DNA from: Dysgonamonadaceae bacterium
GTDB taxonomy: Bacteria; Bacteroidota; Bacteroidia; Bacteroidales; Azobacteroidaceae
Direction: 5' to 3'
Assembly (NCBI GenBank): GCA_031263685.1
Contig: JAISFI010000286.1
Coordinates: 1-38,050 of the forward strand
Length of the DNA: 38,050 nucleotides
The number at the start of each line of letters is the position of its first letter. Positions within the stretch are counted from its first letter, which is position 1. Positions 1 through 9,337 of the stretch are shown one piece after another. A model generated the notes under the pieces. The model did no database searches and was not told the DNA's origin. It worked only from the letters and a program-made list of their open reading frames with translations. The position numbers and the translations under genes were made by a program.

Positions 1-156
1 CCTTTAAGCATACATTACGACGGGATATCGTCCTCCGGATATATCAGTAAGTTTAAGGCTACATTCGGGAAAACGCAGAAGGATAAGGACAAGATCGAAA
101 TGATGGATGCCGTATTTGAAAATATGCAAAAATTTGCCGTAACATCGGCAAGGTGA
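1..156 (+). CDS. C-terminal end of an unidentified protein (partial, 5' end outside window)
   Basis: Frame +1 open from base 1 to TGA at 154-156: PLSIHYDGISSSGYISKFKATFGKTQKDKDKIEMMDAVFENMQKFAVTSAR*. No family recognised; convergent with the PUL. Confidence 0.5.
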   Translation, partial: PLSIHYDGISSSGYISKFKATFGKTQKDKDKIEMMDAVFENMQKFAVTSAR

Positions 157-245
157 TTTTATCCTTTTTGCCGAACCATCTCCATGTTTTTTTCATTTTT
201 ATAAAACAACTAATTTGTATTTTTAATGAAATTACATGGCCTGAA

Positions 246-3200
246 TCATTTTATATCATTTGAAGTAGTAGCATACAGGCCAATTAACGAGCCGGTAAAC
301 CCTTCTGCCATATTTGTAGAAAGTATATCGCCCGAAACCTCTCCTCCTACATTTTCAAAAGTTTTATTGTCGAAGGAATAATTGAATTTATACTTGTCTC
401 CATCAGCAGTAACTTGAAGTTGAATCGGGTTGATTATATCAATCTTCTTATTTGCAATTATTGTTGATTCACCATTGTTTGTTCTTTGCAATAACAGGTA
501 ATAATCGTTATTTTTCTTTGTAATGCCGAAAACATAATTAAATGTTTCCTTTTGATAACATACTATTCCTGCTAAATCTTGCGCTGAAGCAGGTAAATAA
601 TCCATCGTAACCGTTGCAGTAAAATTGTTATGCTGTTGCCTGTAAAAAAGCGTTGAAGTGGGCTTGGTTTCCTTTATATCAACATTATACGGATCGATAT
701 ATAATCCCTTTTTGGTAATGTTTATAAAATCAGCAGCAGGACCTCTTACTCCAATCCATCTGTTATCTAATTTAGCGGCAGTAAAATCATCTTTAAATAT
801 AAAATTTCCGTTCGGGATAAATCCGTTTTTTCCTGTTTTATTCGTTACGCCTTCGGGCATTTTCAGTTTTGCCGGTAATGGCTCAAGACCTCCTGCAAAA
901 ACAGGAAATTCGCCGCTCCAGTCCACCGGTAACAGGAAGGTTTCACGACCGGTATTTACGCGGTTTGTTTCATTCGGACGAATACCCAGAAATACGCCGT
1001 AATATTTGCCGTCGGGTGTTTCAACAAGGTCTGCATGTCCGGCCCAATCCACTTTATTTTTTCTGTCGGCGGGCAAATGCCGTTGTGTAAGAATCGGATT
1101 TTTCCGCGCAGGAATATAAGTTCCCATAATGTTGTCGCTGACAAAAACGACTTCGCTGTGATTCCCGCCCGTACCGCCTTCGGCGCACATTAAGTAATAG
1201 CGTCCGTTTTTTTTGTATAAATGAGGTCCTTCAATCCAAATGGGCTTTTTCGTTATATCAACTCCGCCATCGACAATTATTTTGCCTGTACCGGGAATGA
1301 CTTTATCGTTTTCTACATCATATTCCCAAATCTTGATAGCCCGATGCCCCGAATATAATTCTTTCTCGGGCGCATCGTTATGTATAATATACGCTTTACC
1401 GTTATCATCGAAGAAAAGAGCCGGGTCAATTCCATCAAAATTCAATTTTATAATTTCGCTCCACCCTTTGGTAGGGTCTTTTGTTTTTACCACCATATTT
1501 CCAATGCCGCCGGAAATTTGAGTGGTTATCATATAAAACATATCATTATGCGGATTATACTCAATGTCAGGAGCATATATCCCGCCGCTTATTCTTGTGT
1601 TATTAACCTTTAATTGTGAAGGTCTGTCCAACACATGTCCTGTTTGTTTCCAGTTCACCAAATCTGTCGAGTGAAAAACAGGTACGCCCGGAAAGAAGGC
1701 AAAAGAAGAACATACTAAATAGTAATCATTTCCTTTCCGTGTAATACTTGGGTCGGGATAACAGCCTTGCAGGATTGGCGAGTAAAATTCATCTTCGAGC
1801 AACGGATTTTCACTATAAACCCTGTCATTCCCTTCGTAAATAAATTGAGTAAAAAGAGGCGTATTTTTGGAAGATACAAATTTAAATTTATCCAGTGCGA
1901 CCGTTTCTTTTGCTGCTGTTCTCGGTTTATGGATAATTAACTCTAAACGTTTAACGGATTCGAGCGGTTCATCAAGGACACGCGCAAGCGTCCGGTATGT
2001 TCTGCCGGTTGCGGGCAGCGGGAAATTGCCTAAAACCTTACCTGTATTCGCATTGCGTATCTCTATTGTCGCATCGGAAGTTGAACTTGTATAGGTTAAT
2101 TCAACCGATTGCACATCGGTAGCATTTATCCGGATATTATCGAACGCAATCAGTCCGCCGTCTTCAAAAACGACGTCCTGGTTTCGATTCCCCGCATCCT
2201 GTTCGGACAAACGGACTTGACAGCGATATTGATGGTCGAAATACTCGGCTTCGATTTCTTTTCCGGCAAATTCGGCCCGGTTGAAAAGCGGCTTGTGTAC
2301 CACCCTGAACCAATCAACATCTATCCATCCGCCCAATTTCTGCGTAGCATAATTGAAAATTCCATAACGGTTTCCGCAAAAGACTTTCAAATTGTAGGCC
2401 ATCTTAAATTCTTCTCCAAAAGGCTGATAATTTTTGTCGTCGAAACTGTACGAGAAATTCACTTTGTCGGATACGCCGCTTACTTCGGCTCGCAGATAAA
2501 CAATGCTTGCATTGATTGATACGGAACTTTTTACTTCCTCATCAACAGTCATCTGAAGTTGTACGTCCTTTTTGGTTTTATATATCGTCATCGTGGCGAA
2601 AGGCGATTGCAGGATAACCAATCCTGCTTTATCGCCAACCCGCATGTTGGAAAAGTCGATTTTGGCGGTCGCTTGACTGTATGGGCCGAAAATCCGTTGA
2701 CATATTGTGTTTTGCGCTTTCATAAGCGAATCGGTCAAAGTTGCGGAATGTAAACGCAAGCTGCCTTTTTTTGCCGTTAAGGAATACTTTGTTTTGTCGG
2801 GATTGTGGTTGAACTGCCATTGAAGTGCAAGCGTTTGCGAATCAAACTCGTCCGTTGTTGGAAAAGCAGTAATATCCGGACTTGCAACAGGTTTTTTCAG
2901 CGTAATATTGCCATCTATCGGATTGCCAGGTAGAGGCCAGTCATCAGCCCAATATACGGGAACTAAAAAAGGAATACGTCCCAAGCCACCGTGGTCCTGG
3001 AATATAACGCACCAGTAACTGCCGTCCGGCAAATCGACCAAACAGCCTTGATGTATCACTTTTTCGGCATAGTTTGCCATATCATTCATCACGACACGCT
3101 CTTCAAATGGGCCTGTTAATGATTTGGAACGCAGGCAAACCTGATTTCCATAAGGGCCTCCGTAGGTACAATAAATGTAGTAATAATCGCCTGTTTTATA

Positions 3201-3815
3201 ACAACGATTTCCTTCCAGGCCATTGCGATGCGCCTTATAAATCACTCTTTCCCGATTTTTAACGCTTAATCCGTCCACTGAAAGTTCGGTCAGTTTGATT
3301 TCCGTATTTCCATGTACAACATATACTCTGCCGTCGGTATCAATAAACATGCCCGGGTCATACAAAAATGCATCTAATTTGTGCTTTTCCCACACTCCTT
3401 TGGCGTCAGTCGAAGTATAGATGTACGAACCCTCGGTCAGTGTAGTAAATAGGATGTAAAACTTATTGTTAAAATAACGCAAACTCGTAGCCCATTGTCC
3501 TTTTGCATAGCGGTTGCCGCCGTTTAAATCATAAAAAGGGTGTTCCTTAAATTCATCTACGACATTCGATGCAATGCTCCAATTGACCAAATCAGGAGAT
3601 TCCATAAGCGTTACGCCGGGAAAATAGTGCATACTTGTAGATACCATGTAGTAGGTGTTTCCAACGCGAATGACGTCCGGGTCGGGAAAATCGCCCCATA
3701 AAACCGGATTTGTAAATGTACCGTCTCCATTATCGGCGGTTTGCGCTAATATGTGGTTGAAAAAGATTACCGACAGAATAGCAATGTTTGCTGCTGATTT
3801 TAATAAATGATTCAT
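246..3815 (-). CDS. Bimodular glycoside hydrolase: GH43 - CBM6-like - GH43 (beta-xylosidase / alpha-L-arabinofuranosidase type)
   Basis: 1189 aa, signal peptide. Two separate GH43 starts: NPVLWGDFPDPDVIRVGNTYYMVSTSMHYFPG and YSPILQGCYPDPSITRKGNDYYLVCSSFAFFPG, each with downstream Asp/Glu motifs (LYDPGMF / GLEGNR; GIDPALFF / IEGPHLYKK). CBM6-like region KEIEAEYFDHQYRCQVRLSE...QDVVFEDGGLIAFDNI between them. Confidence 0.9.
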   Translation of the reverse strand: MNHLLKSAANIAILSVIFFNHILAQTADNGDGTFTNPVLWGDFPDPDVIRVGNTYYMVSTSMHYFPGVTLMESPDLVNWSIASNVVDEFKEHPFYDLNGGNRYAKGQWATSLRYFNNKFYILFTTLTEGSYIYTSTDAKGVWEKHKLDAFLYDPGMFIDTDGRVYVVHGNTEIKLTELSVDGLSVKNRERVIYKAHRNGLEGNRCYKTGDYYYIYCTYGGPYGNQVCLRSKSLTGPFEERVVMNDMANYAEKVIHQGCLVDLPDGSYWCVIFQDHGGLGRIPFLVPVYWADDWPLPGNPIDGNITLKKPVASPDITAFPTTDEFDSQTLALQWQFNHNPDKTKYSLTAKKGSLRLHSATLTDSLMKAQNTICQRIFGPYSQATAKIDFSNMRVGDKAGLVILQSPFATMTIYKTKKDVQLQMTVDEEVKSSVSINASIVYLRAEVSGVSDKVNFSYSFDDKNYQPFGEEFKMAYNLKVFCGNRYGIFNYATQKLGGWIDVDWFRVVHKPLFNRAEFAGKEIEAEYFDHQYRCQVRLSEQDAGNRNQDVVFEDGGLIAFDNIRINATDVQSVELTYTSSTSDATIEIRNANTGKVLGNFPLPATGRTYRTLARVLDEPLESVKRLELIIHKPRTAAKETVALDKFKFVSSKNTPLFTQFIYEGNDRVYSENPLLEDEFYSPILQGCYPDPSITRKGNDYYLVCSSFAFFPGVPVFHSTDLVNWKQTGHVLDRPSQLKVNNTRISGGIYAPDIEYNPHNDMFYMITTQISGGIGNMVVKTKDPTKGWSEIIKLNFDGIDPALFFDDNGKAYIIHNDAPEKELYSGHRAIKIWEYDVENDKVIPGTGKIIVDGGVDITKKPIWIEGPHLYKKNGRYYLMCAEGGTGGNHSEVVFVSDNIMGTYIPARKNPILTQRHLPADRKNKVDWAGHADLVETPDGKYYGVFLGIRPNETNRVNTGRETFLLPVDWSGEFPVFAGGLEPLPAKLKMPEGVTNKTGKNGFIPNGNFIFKDDFTAAKLDNRWIGVRGPAADFINITKKGLYIDPYNVDIKETKPTSTLFYRQQHNNFTATVTMDYLPASAQDLAGIVCYQKETFNYVFGITKKNNDYYLLLQRTNNGESTIIANKKIDIINPIQLQVTADGDKYKFNYSFDNKTFENVGGEVSGDILSTNMAEGFTGSLIGLYATTSNDIK

Positions 3816-4807
3816 ATTTCGACTGTATTATTTTCCTGTTTTTTCCCCTGAATGGTTTTAATTGTTCCGTCCGGATTGTATTCCAATTCAACCACTTTCA
3901 TACTGCGCAGCCACGTCTTTCCACCGGATGGAACGCAGTCGTGATGAAAAAGATACCATTTGCCCCGATATTCCACAATACTGTGGTGTGTTGTCCAACC
4001 CACTACGGGCGTGAGAATTACGCCTTTGTAAATAAATGGCCCGTAAGGATTATCGCCGATTGCGTAACAAAGCAGATGCGTGTCGCCTGTCGAGTACGAG
4101 AAATAGTATTTGCCGTTGTATTTGTGTATCCACGACGCTTCGAAAAAGCGGCGTTCGGCATCGCCCTGTGTGAGTGGTTTGCCATTTTCGTCAAGAAGCA
4201 CAACATCGCGGGGCATTTCGGCAAATTCGAGCATATCATCGCGAAGTTTTGCAACTTTTGCACAGAGGGCCGGTTCATTGTCGGCAGGAAATGCGCCGCC
4301 TGATTCCTGCGCCTTGTTGTCGCGGTAACGCTGTAACTGCCCGCCCCAAATTCCGCCGAAATAAATGTAGTATTCGCCGTTATCGTTCAGCACGCAAGGG
4401 TCTATCGAATACGAGCCTTTAACCGGATTTTCCTGCGGAACGAATTTTCCATAAGGCGTATCGCTTATCGCCACGCCAAGATGAAACACATCATTTTTAT
4501 TTTTAAGCGAAAAATAAAGGTAATATTTTCCGTTTTTCTCGGCCACGTCGCTATCCCACAATTGCCTGCCAGTCCACGCAATATCTTTAACGTCAAGAAT
4601 TTTGCCGTGGTCGGTTACTTCTCCGTTTTCAACATCTTCGAGTGAAAGGACGTGATAGTCGCACATATCAAAGTGGTCGCCGTTGTCGTTTTCGGGAATA
4701 CCGCTTTCTCTGTCGTGCGAAGGATAAATGTACAGTTTACCTTCGAAAACGTGAGCGGAAGGGTCTGCCATATAATCTGATGGGAATAAATATCTGGGGG
4801 TCTTCAT
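3812..4807 (-). CDS. GH43 family glycosidase (subfamily 1-like; beta-xylosidase/arabinofuranosidase), no obvious signal peptide
   Basis: 331 aa; FPSDYMADPSAHVFEGKLYIYPSHD, SIDPCVLNDNGEYYIYFGG, FEASWIHKYNGKYYFSYSTG. Stop overlaps next start (ATGA, 4 bp). Confidence 0.88.
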   Translation of the reverse strand: MKTPRYLFPSDYMADPSAHVFEGKLYIYPSHDRESGIPENDNGDHFDMCDYHVLSLEDVENGEVTDHGKILDVKDIAWTGRQLWDSDVAEKNGKYYLYFSLKNKNDVFHLGVAISDTPYGKFVPQENPVKGSYSIDPCVLNDNGEYYIYFGGIWGGQLQRYRDNKAQESGGAFPADNEPALCAKVAKLRDDMLEFAEMPRDVVLLDENGKPLTQGDAERRFFEASWIHKYNGKYYFSYSTGDTHLLCYAIGDNPYGPFIYKGVILTPVVGWTTHHSIVEYRGKWYLFHHDCVPSGGKTWLRSMKVVELEYNPDGTIKTIQGKKQENNTVEI

Positions 4808-4811
4808 TTTC

Positions 4812-5930
4812 TTATTCTGTTGAAAGTTTAATAAGTTTTTCTACCACGGGTTTTGCCCGGTAATTTCGGTCGAATAAAAGCGGGTAGTTGGTGCGCCTCG
4901 GAAATGGAAAATTGTTGAGCCACGAGTTGCCGTCGGCAATGCCCCAAAGTGTCACGCGGTCGATATTATCGGCATATTTCAGGTACAAGCCGAACAAATC
5001 GAGATAACGTTGCTCAAATTTCCGGTAAACCGAATCGGGCAAAGCGTCGGAGTATGGATTCATCGCTTTTGAAACTTTGTCGAAATCGAAGTTCGCGCTT
5101 ACATCTGCGCTTTGACTTTTCTGTGGCAGTACATTTACATCAAGTTCGGTAAAATTAACCCGGCAACCGAGCGCGATAAACGCCTGAATGCTCTTCTCGT
5201 ATTCCGCCATATCGGGATAGTCAATTCCCACATGGCTCTGCATTCCTATGGCGGTAACCTTGATGCCTGCGTCCTGTACTGTCTTTACGAGGCGGACAAT
5301 ACCTTCGCGTTTTGCGGGAATCGCCGTAGAATAGTCGTTGTAGTACAGTTCCATGTCGGGGTCTGCTTCGTGCGCGAATTTATACGCCAGGGGCAGGTAA
5401 TCTTCGCCAATGATTTGCAGGAATTTCGAGTTACGCAGCGTGCCGTCGTCGTTTACGGCTTCGTTTACCACGTCCCAGCCGCGAATTTTGCCTTTGTAGC
5501 GGGTTACGACAGTAGTAATGTGCTCGCGCATGCGCTCAATAAGCGTTTCGCGCGAAACATTGTTCCCGTTTTCATCGGTAAAAAACCAGCGCGGCGCCTG
5601 ACTGTGCCACACGAGGCAATGCCCGATAAGCGTAAAACCATTATCCTGCGCAAACTGCACAAACGTATCGGCTTTGTCGAAATAATACCTGCCTTCTTTG
5701 GGGTGAATTTCGCCGCTTTTCATACAGTTTTCGGCTACAACGGAATTGAAATGTTGCTGCAAAATCCGTACGGAAGCAGTGTCTTTTCCGCTTGAAATAT
5801 CAGTGTTTATCGCTGCTCCAATAAGGAATTTTTGTTGATACGCGCTTTTCAGCGTTTTTTCGTCTGTCGTGCAGGATATTGTTAATACTGCACTTAACAC
5901 AATGATTGATAATAATGGAATATTTTTCAT
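4812..5930 (-). CDS. Endo-1,4-beta-xylanase, GH10, lipoprotein
   Basis: 372 aa; lipobox-like LTISC; HCLVWHSQAP, acid/base GWDVVNEAV, QSHVG, nucleophile NFTELDVNV, LWGIADGNSWL. Confidence 0.95.
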   Translation of the reverse strand: MKNIPLLSIIVLSAVLTISCTTDEKTLKSAYQQKFLIGAAINTDISSGKDTASVRILQQHFNSVVAENCMKSGEIHPKEGRYYFDKADTFVQFAQDNGFTLIGHCLVWHSQAPRWFFTDENGNNVSRETLIERMREHITTVVTRYKGKIRGWDVVNEAVNDDGTLRNSKFLQIIGEDYLPLAYKFAHEADPDMELYYNDYSTAIPAKREGIVRLVKTVQDAGIKVTAIGMQSHVGIDYPDMAEYEKSIQAFIALGCRVNFTELDVNVLPQKSQSADVSANFDFDKVSKAMNPYSDALPDSVYRKFEQRYLDLFGLYLKYADNIDRVTLWGIADGNSWLNNFPFPRRTNYPLLFDRNYRAKPVVEKLIKLSTE

Positions 5931-5942
5931 ATAATAAATTTG

Positions 5943-7367
5943 TTATGAATGATTGTTTTTTAATTTGCTGATTTGCGAGCGTTTGTCTTCTATTTCATTT
6001 CCGTACCGTACAAGTTGTTCGTCGGTGAGTTTATATTTTGAAACGATGAATATCAAAACCAAAACAAGTACGCCCGGAATTGCGCCGAGGATAAGACGAA
6101 TTCCGAACAAAGCGGAATCGCTTTGAACAGGAATACCGGCGTCGAAACCTGTTATGGAAAGTATCATTCCGGGAACGAAACCGCCAAGTGCAAGTCCGAA
6201 TTTAAAGAAAAATCCGATTAGCGCATTGGCAATACCCGAAATGCGTTTGCCGCTCTTCCATTCGCCGTAAGTAATAGCTTCGGGAATAAGCGACCAGATA
6301 AATGCGCCTGTTACGCAAAAGCCGATTGAGCGGACGGTTTGCGCAACGAAAATTGCCGCAACATTATCAGTCGGCAACAGAAACAAACCGGAATAACCCA
6401 CAAACGAAATACCGAGCGAAAGGTAAAGAAGCCCTTTTTTGCCGAACTGTTTACGTAACCAGGGCATAAAAGGAAGAATAACGAGCGCAGGCAAAGCCGA
6501 AATCACGTTATATGTGCCCACAAGTCCTTCGTCGCCAATGTTATATTTTATAAAATACGTTCCTGCCGAGTTACCGATTGCCATTATTCCAAAAGCGGTA
6601 ATAAAAATGAGCGAGAGAACAACAAGCGGCGGATTGTTTTGGAGTTCCGTAAACAAATCGGAGATTTTAACTTTGGCGGAGTCCTCTTTTGAAATCACGA
6701 CACGTTCTTTTGTACCGAAAAACGAAAATAACAATGCACCCAAACCTACAATACCGTAAATAATTATCGTCGTGAGCCAACCGCCATACGCTTCGGGCGA
6801 GTCCATAGTACCGGAAAATGCAATCACGATAGTCGGAACGCCATAAGTAATCGCTACTTGTGCCACATTTACAAGCCACATACGCGCTGTTGTAAGAATG
6901 GTAATCTCGTGCTGGTCGCGTGTAAGAGCCGCATTCAATGCTCCAAACGGCACATTCACCGCTGTATAAACCATCGACAGCGCAACGTAGGTAATGCAGG
7001 CATAAACTTCTTTGCCGGCTTTCCCAAAATCAGGCACAACAAAGCAGAGAATCATCAATGCGGTGAGCGGCAATGCCATAATAAGCATCCACCCGCGATA
7101 TTTGCCGAAGCGCGTTTGCGTCATGTCAACCAGTGCGCCGAGAATGGGGTCCCAAATGGCGTCAATAATCCGCACGCCAAGGAACATTGCCGCCGCAAAC
7201 GCAGGGTCAAGTCCGTAAACGTTGGTGTAGAAAAACAAAAGATAAGTCGTAACCGTTTGATAAATGAAGTTCTGAGCCATATCGCCACTACCGAAAGCGA
7301 TGCGCTCAAACCACGAAAGTTTGTAAAAACCGTTCTGTTCCGAAAGAGTGGACATCTTATTCTTCAT
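5943..7367 (-). CDS. MFS / GPH-family (glycoside-pentoside-hexuronide:cation) symporter
   Basis: 474 aa, multiple hydrophobic helices; GSGDMAQNFIYQTVTTYLLFFYTNVYGL, IIDAIWDPILGALVDMTQTRFGKYRGWML typical of GPH carriers. Confidence 0.92.
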   Translation of the reverse strand: MKNKMSTLSEQNGFYKLSWFERIAFGSGDMAQNFIYQTVTTYLLFFYTNVYGLDPAFAAAMFLGVRIIDAIWDPILGALVDMTQTRFGKYRGWMLIMALPLTALMILCFVVPDFGKAGKEVYACITYVALSMVYTAVNVPFGALNAALTRDQHEITILTTARMWLVNVAQVAITYGVPTIVIAFSGTMDSPEAYGGWLTTIIIYGIVGLGALLFSFFGTKERVVISKEDSAKVKISDLFTELQNNPPLVVLSLIFITAFGIMAIGNSAGTYFIKYNIGDEGLVGTYNVISALPALVILPFMPWLRKQFGKKGLLYLSLGISFVGYSGLFLLPTDNVAAIFVAQTVRSIGFCVTGAFIWSLIPEAITYGEWKSGKRISGIANALIGFFFKFGLALGGFVPGMILSITGFDAGIPVQSDSALFGIRLILGAIPGVLVLVLIFIVSKYKLTDEQLVRYGNEIEDKRSQISKLKNNHS

Positions 7368-7379
7368 CTTAAACGAATG

Positions 7380-9329
7380 TTATTTGATTTCATCATTTGA
7401 TATTGTACTGAACGGCGATGCAGGCAATCCTTCCTTATTCCTCAAATTGGCATTGACCGGATTGTTGCCCCATGCATATCTTACGACTGTTGGCCTTTTC
7501 ACAAACTCGCTCCACACGACTACCCTGTCGCCTTCCACTCTGGCATTCGCCCAAACAAAATATTTGCCATCGGCGGAGATGGCAAAGCCGCGCAAAGGTT
7601 CATCGTCAGCCAGTCCGCTACCTGTTTCCGTGAACGAAATTACCAGGCTGTCGCCGCGTAGAACCGTCTCTTTATACAAAGGCCCGGAAGCTACAATTAT
7701 TTTTTCGCCATAAGCGATGCGGCGCGCCTGCAAAGCCAAGCGATGCCCTACGTCTTTTTTGTTGAGCGGGTGAATGTCGTTCCATTCGCCTACGTCAATC
7801 GTAACGGCCATGCCGATGTTCGGAAGCGTCGACAGGGCTTTCCGCTGTACTTCGCGGAGTTCCGCCCACCCGCTCTCCTGCGGCGGGTAGGCGTCGGGCG
7901 TCATAAAGTTGGGAAGCTGCACGTATAGGAACGGCATATCGGGATTGTTCCATTTATTCCGCCAGTCCTTAACAAGCGCGGGAAACAGCGAAGCGTATTC
8001 CTTTGCCTGTCCGGTATTCGATTCGCCCTGATACCACAGTGCACCCTTGACGGGATATTGGATGAGCGGCGCAATCATCGCATTGTACATACCCGCAGGC
8101 CGGGTGGTCGGCATTGATACGGACGCTGAACCTGCCCGCATCGGGGGAAAAGCCGTGAGCCTGCCGATACGATATTTCCACTTGCCTGCCAGATCAATGT
8201 TTTCCTTGCCGACAATCAGTTTAAACGGTTTGTCTTCCACAAAGCCACCGCGTCCGGCTGAGTTTTCCACCCGGACGGTGATGACATTGTAGCCCGCTTT
8301 CAGCACGCCTGCCGGCACCTTGTAGATGCGAGGCGGATATTGATACGTGGTGTTTCCTACAAACGTACCGTTGATCCATGCCGAGTCGGAGTTTGTAATG
8401 TTGCCGAGCCGCAACGTAGCTTCCTGCGATGCCCATTCGGTGGGAACCGTAATGGTTTTGCGGAACCAGAATACGCCGTTGATAGCGCCCAGTCCCTTAT
8501 CAGCCCAATAACCCGGCAAGTCCATCGGCTTCCAGCCTGTGACATCCACGTCCGGCAGATGCCATTTACCGGCACCTTCGTCCTGCACTACCGGTGGACG
8601 AAAGCGTTCACCGTCGCCCTGAGCGTTGCGACCTTCAGACCTTTCGGATCTTTCGGCTTGGTTTTGCTCTATCTGCCGTTTTATGTCGTGCAGGTATTTA
8701 GGATAAGGCTGCAAGGCTTCCTTGCTCAGCCACGATTCTATCGCCGAGCCACCCACGGCTGCCTGAATCAATCCGATAGGCACCTTGTATTTGTCGTACA
8801 GTTCCTGTGCAAAGAAATAGGCCACCGCCGAGAGAGGCAGGATATTTTCGGGCGTTACGGCTTTCCATTCTCCACCGGTAATTTCCTCTTGCGGGCTTTC
8901 AGGAATGTATCCGTGCGGTTCGATAATGAAATGTATCTGCGGATTATTGGCGACAGCCACTTCGTCGGCATACAAGTCCAATACGCGACTGATATATGTC
9001 TCCATGTTCGACTGCCCGGAGCATACCCACACGTCGCCTACATAAATATCGTTTAATGTAATGCCGTTAATCTGCATGACATAGGGGCCACCGGCTTTTT
9101 GCGCCGGCAGGAAGATTTCCCATTGACCGCTTGCGCCGGCTTTGGCAGTGTACAATTTTTTGTTGAAGGTGAGGCGAACTGTTTCCAGTGGATCAGCCCA
9201 GCCCCGGATTTTGAGTTTCGTATCACGTTGCAGCACCATGCCGTCGCTGATTAGTTTGGGCAAGCGCACGGCTGCCTGCAACGATAATCCTAAAAGGAGG
9301 ATAACGGATAATATAGCTATTCTTTTCAT
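7380..9329 (-). CDS. Sialate O-acetylesterase-like (SASA / CE20-type) carbohydrate acetylesterase with inserted beta-sandwich domain
   Basis: 649 aa; LPKLISDGMVLQRDTKLKIRGWADP, block I VCSGQSNMETYISR, GSAIESWL, WYQGESNTGQAKEY, IHPLNKKDVGHRLA. GH2-like jelly-roll (WFRKTITVP...DSAWINGTFVGNTTYQYPPRIYKVPAGVLKAGYNVITVRVENS) inserted in the middle. Confidence 0.9.
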   Translation of the reverse strand: MKRIAILSVILLLGLSLQAAVRLPKLISDGMVLQRDTKLKIRGWADPLETVRLTFNKKLYTAKAGASGQWEIFLPAQKAGGPYVMQINGITLNDIYVGDVWVCSGQSNMETYISRVLDLYADEVAVANNPQIHFIIEPHGYIPESPQEEITGGEWKAVTPENILPLSAVAYFFAQELYDKYKVPIGLIQAAVGGSAIESWLSKEALQPYPKYLHDIKRQIEQNQAERSERSEGRNAQGDGERFRPPVVQDEGAGKWHLPDVDVTGWKPMDLPGYWADKGLGAINGVFWFRKTITVPTEWASQEATLRLGNITNSDSAWINGTFVGNTTYQYPPRIYKVPAGVLKAGYNVITVRVENSAGRGGFVEDKPFKLIVGKENIDLAGKWKYRIGRLTAFPPMRAGSASVSMPTTRPAGMYNAMIAPLIQYPVKGALWYQGESNTGQAKEYASLFPALVKDWRNKWNNPDMPFLYVQLPNFMTPDAYPPQESGWAELREVQRKALSTLPNIGMAVTIDVGEWNDIHPLNKKDVGHRLALQARRIAYGEKIIVASGPLYKETVLRGDSLVISFTETGSGLADDEPLRGFAISADGKYFVWANARVEGDRVVVWSEFVKRPTVVRYAWGNNPVNANLRNKEGLPASPFSTISNDEIK

Positions 9330-9337
9330 AAGAGGGA

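Noticed and set aside
3812-3815. ATGA stop/start overlap between two GH43 genes
   Set aside because: Real, but ordinary translational coupling in a compact operon.
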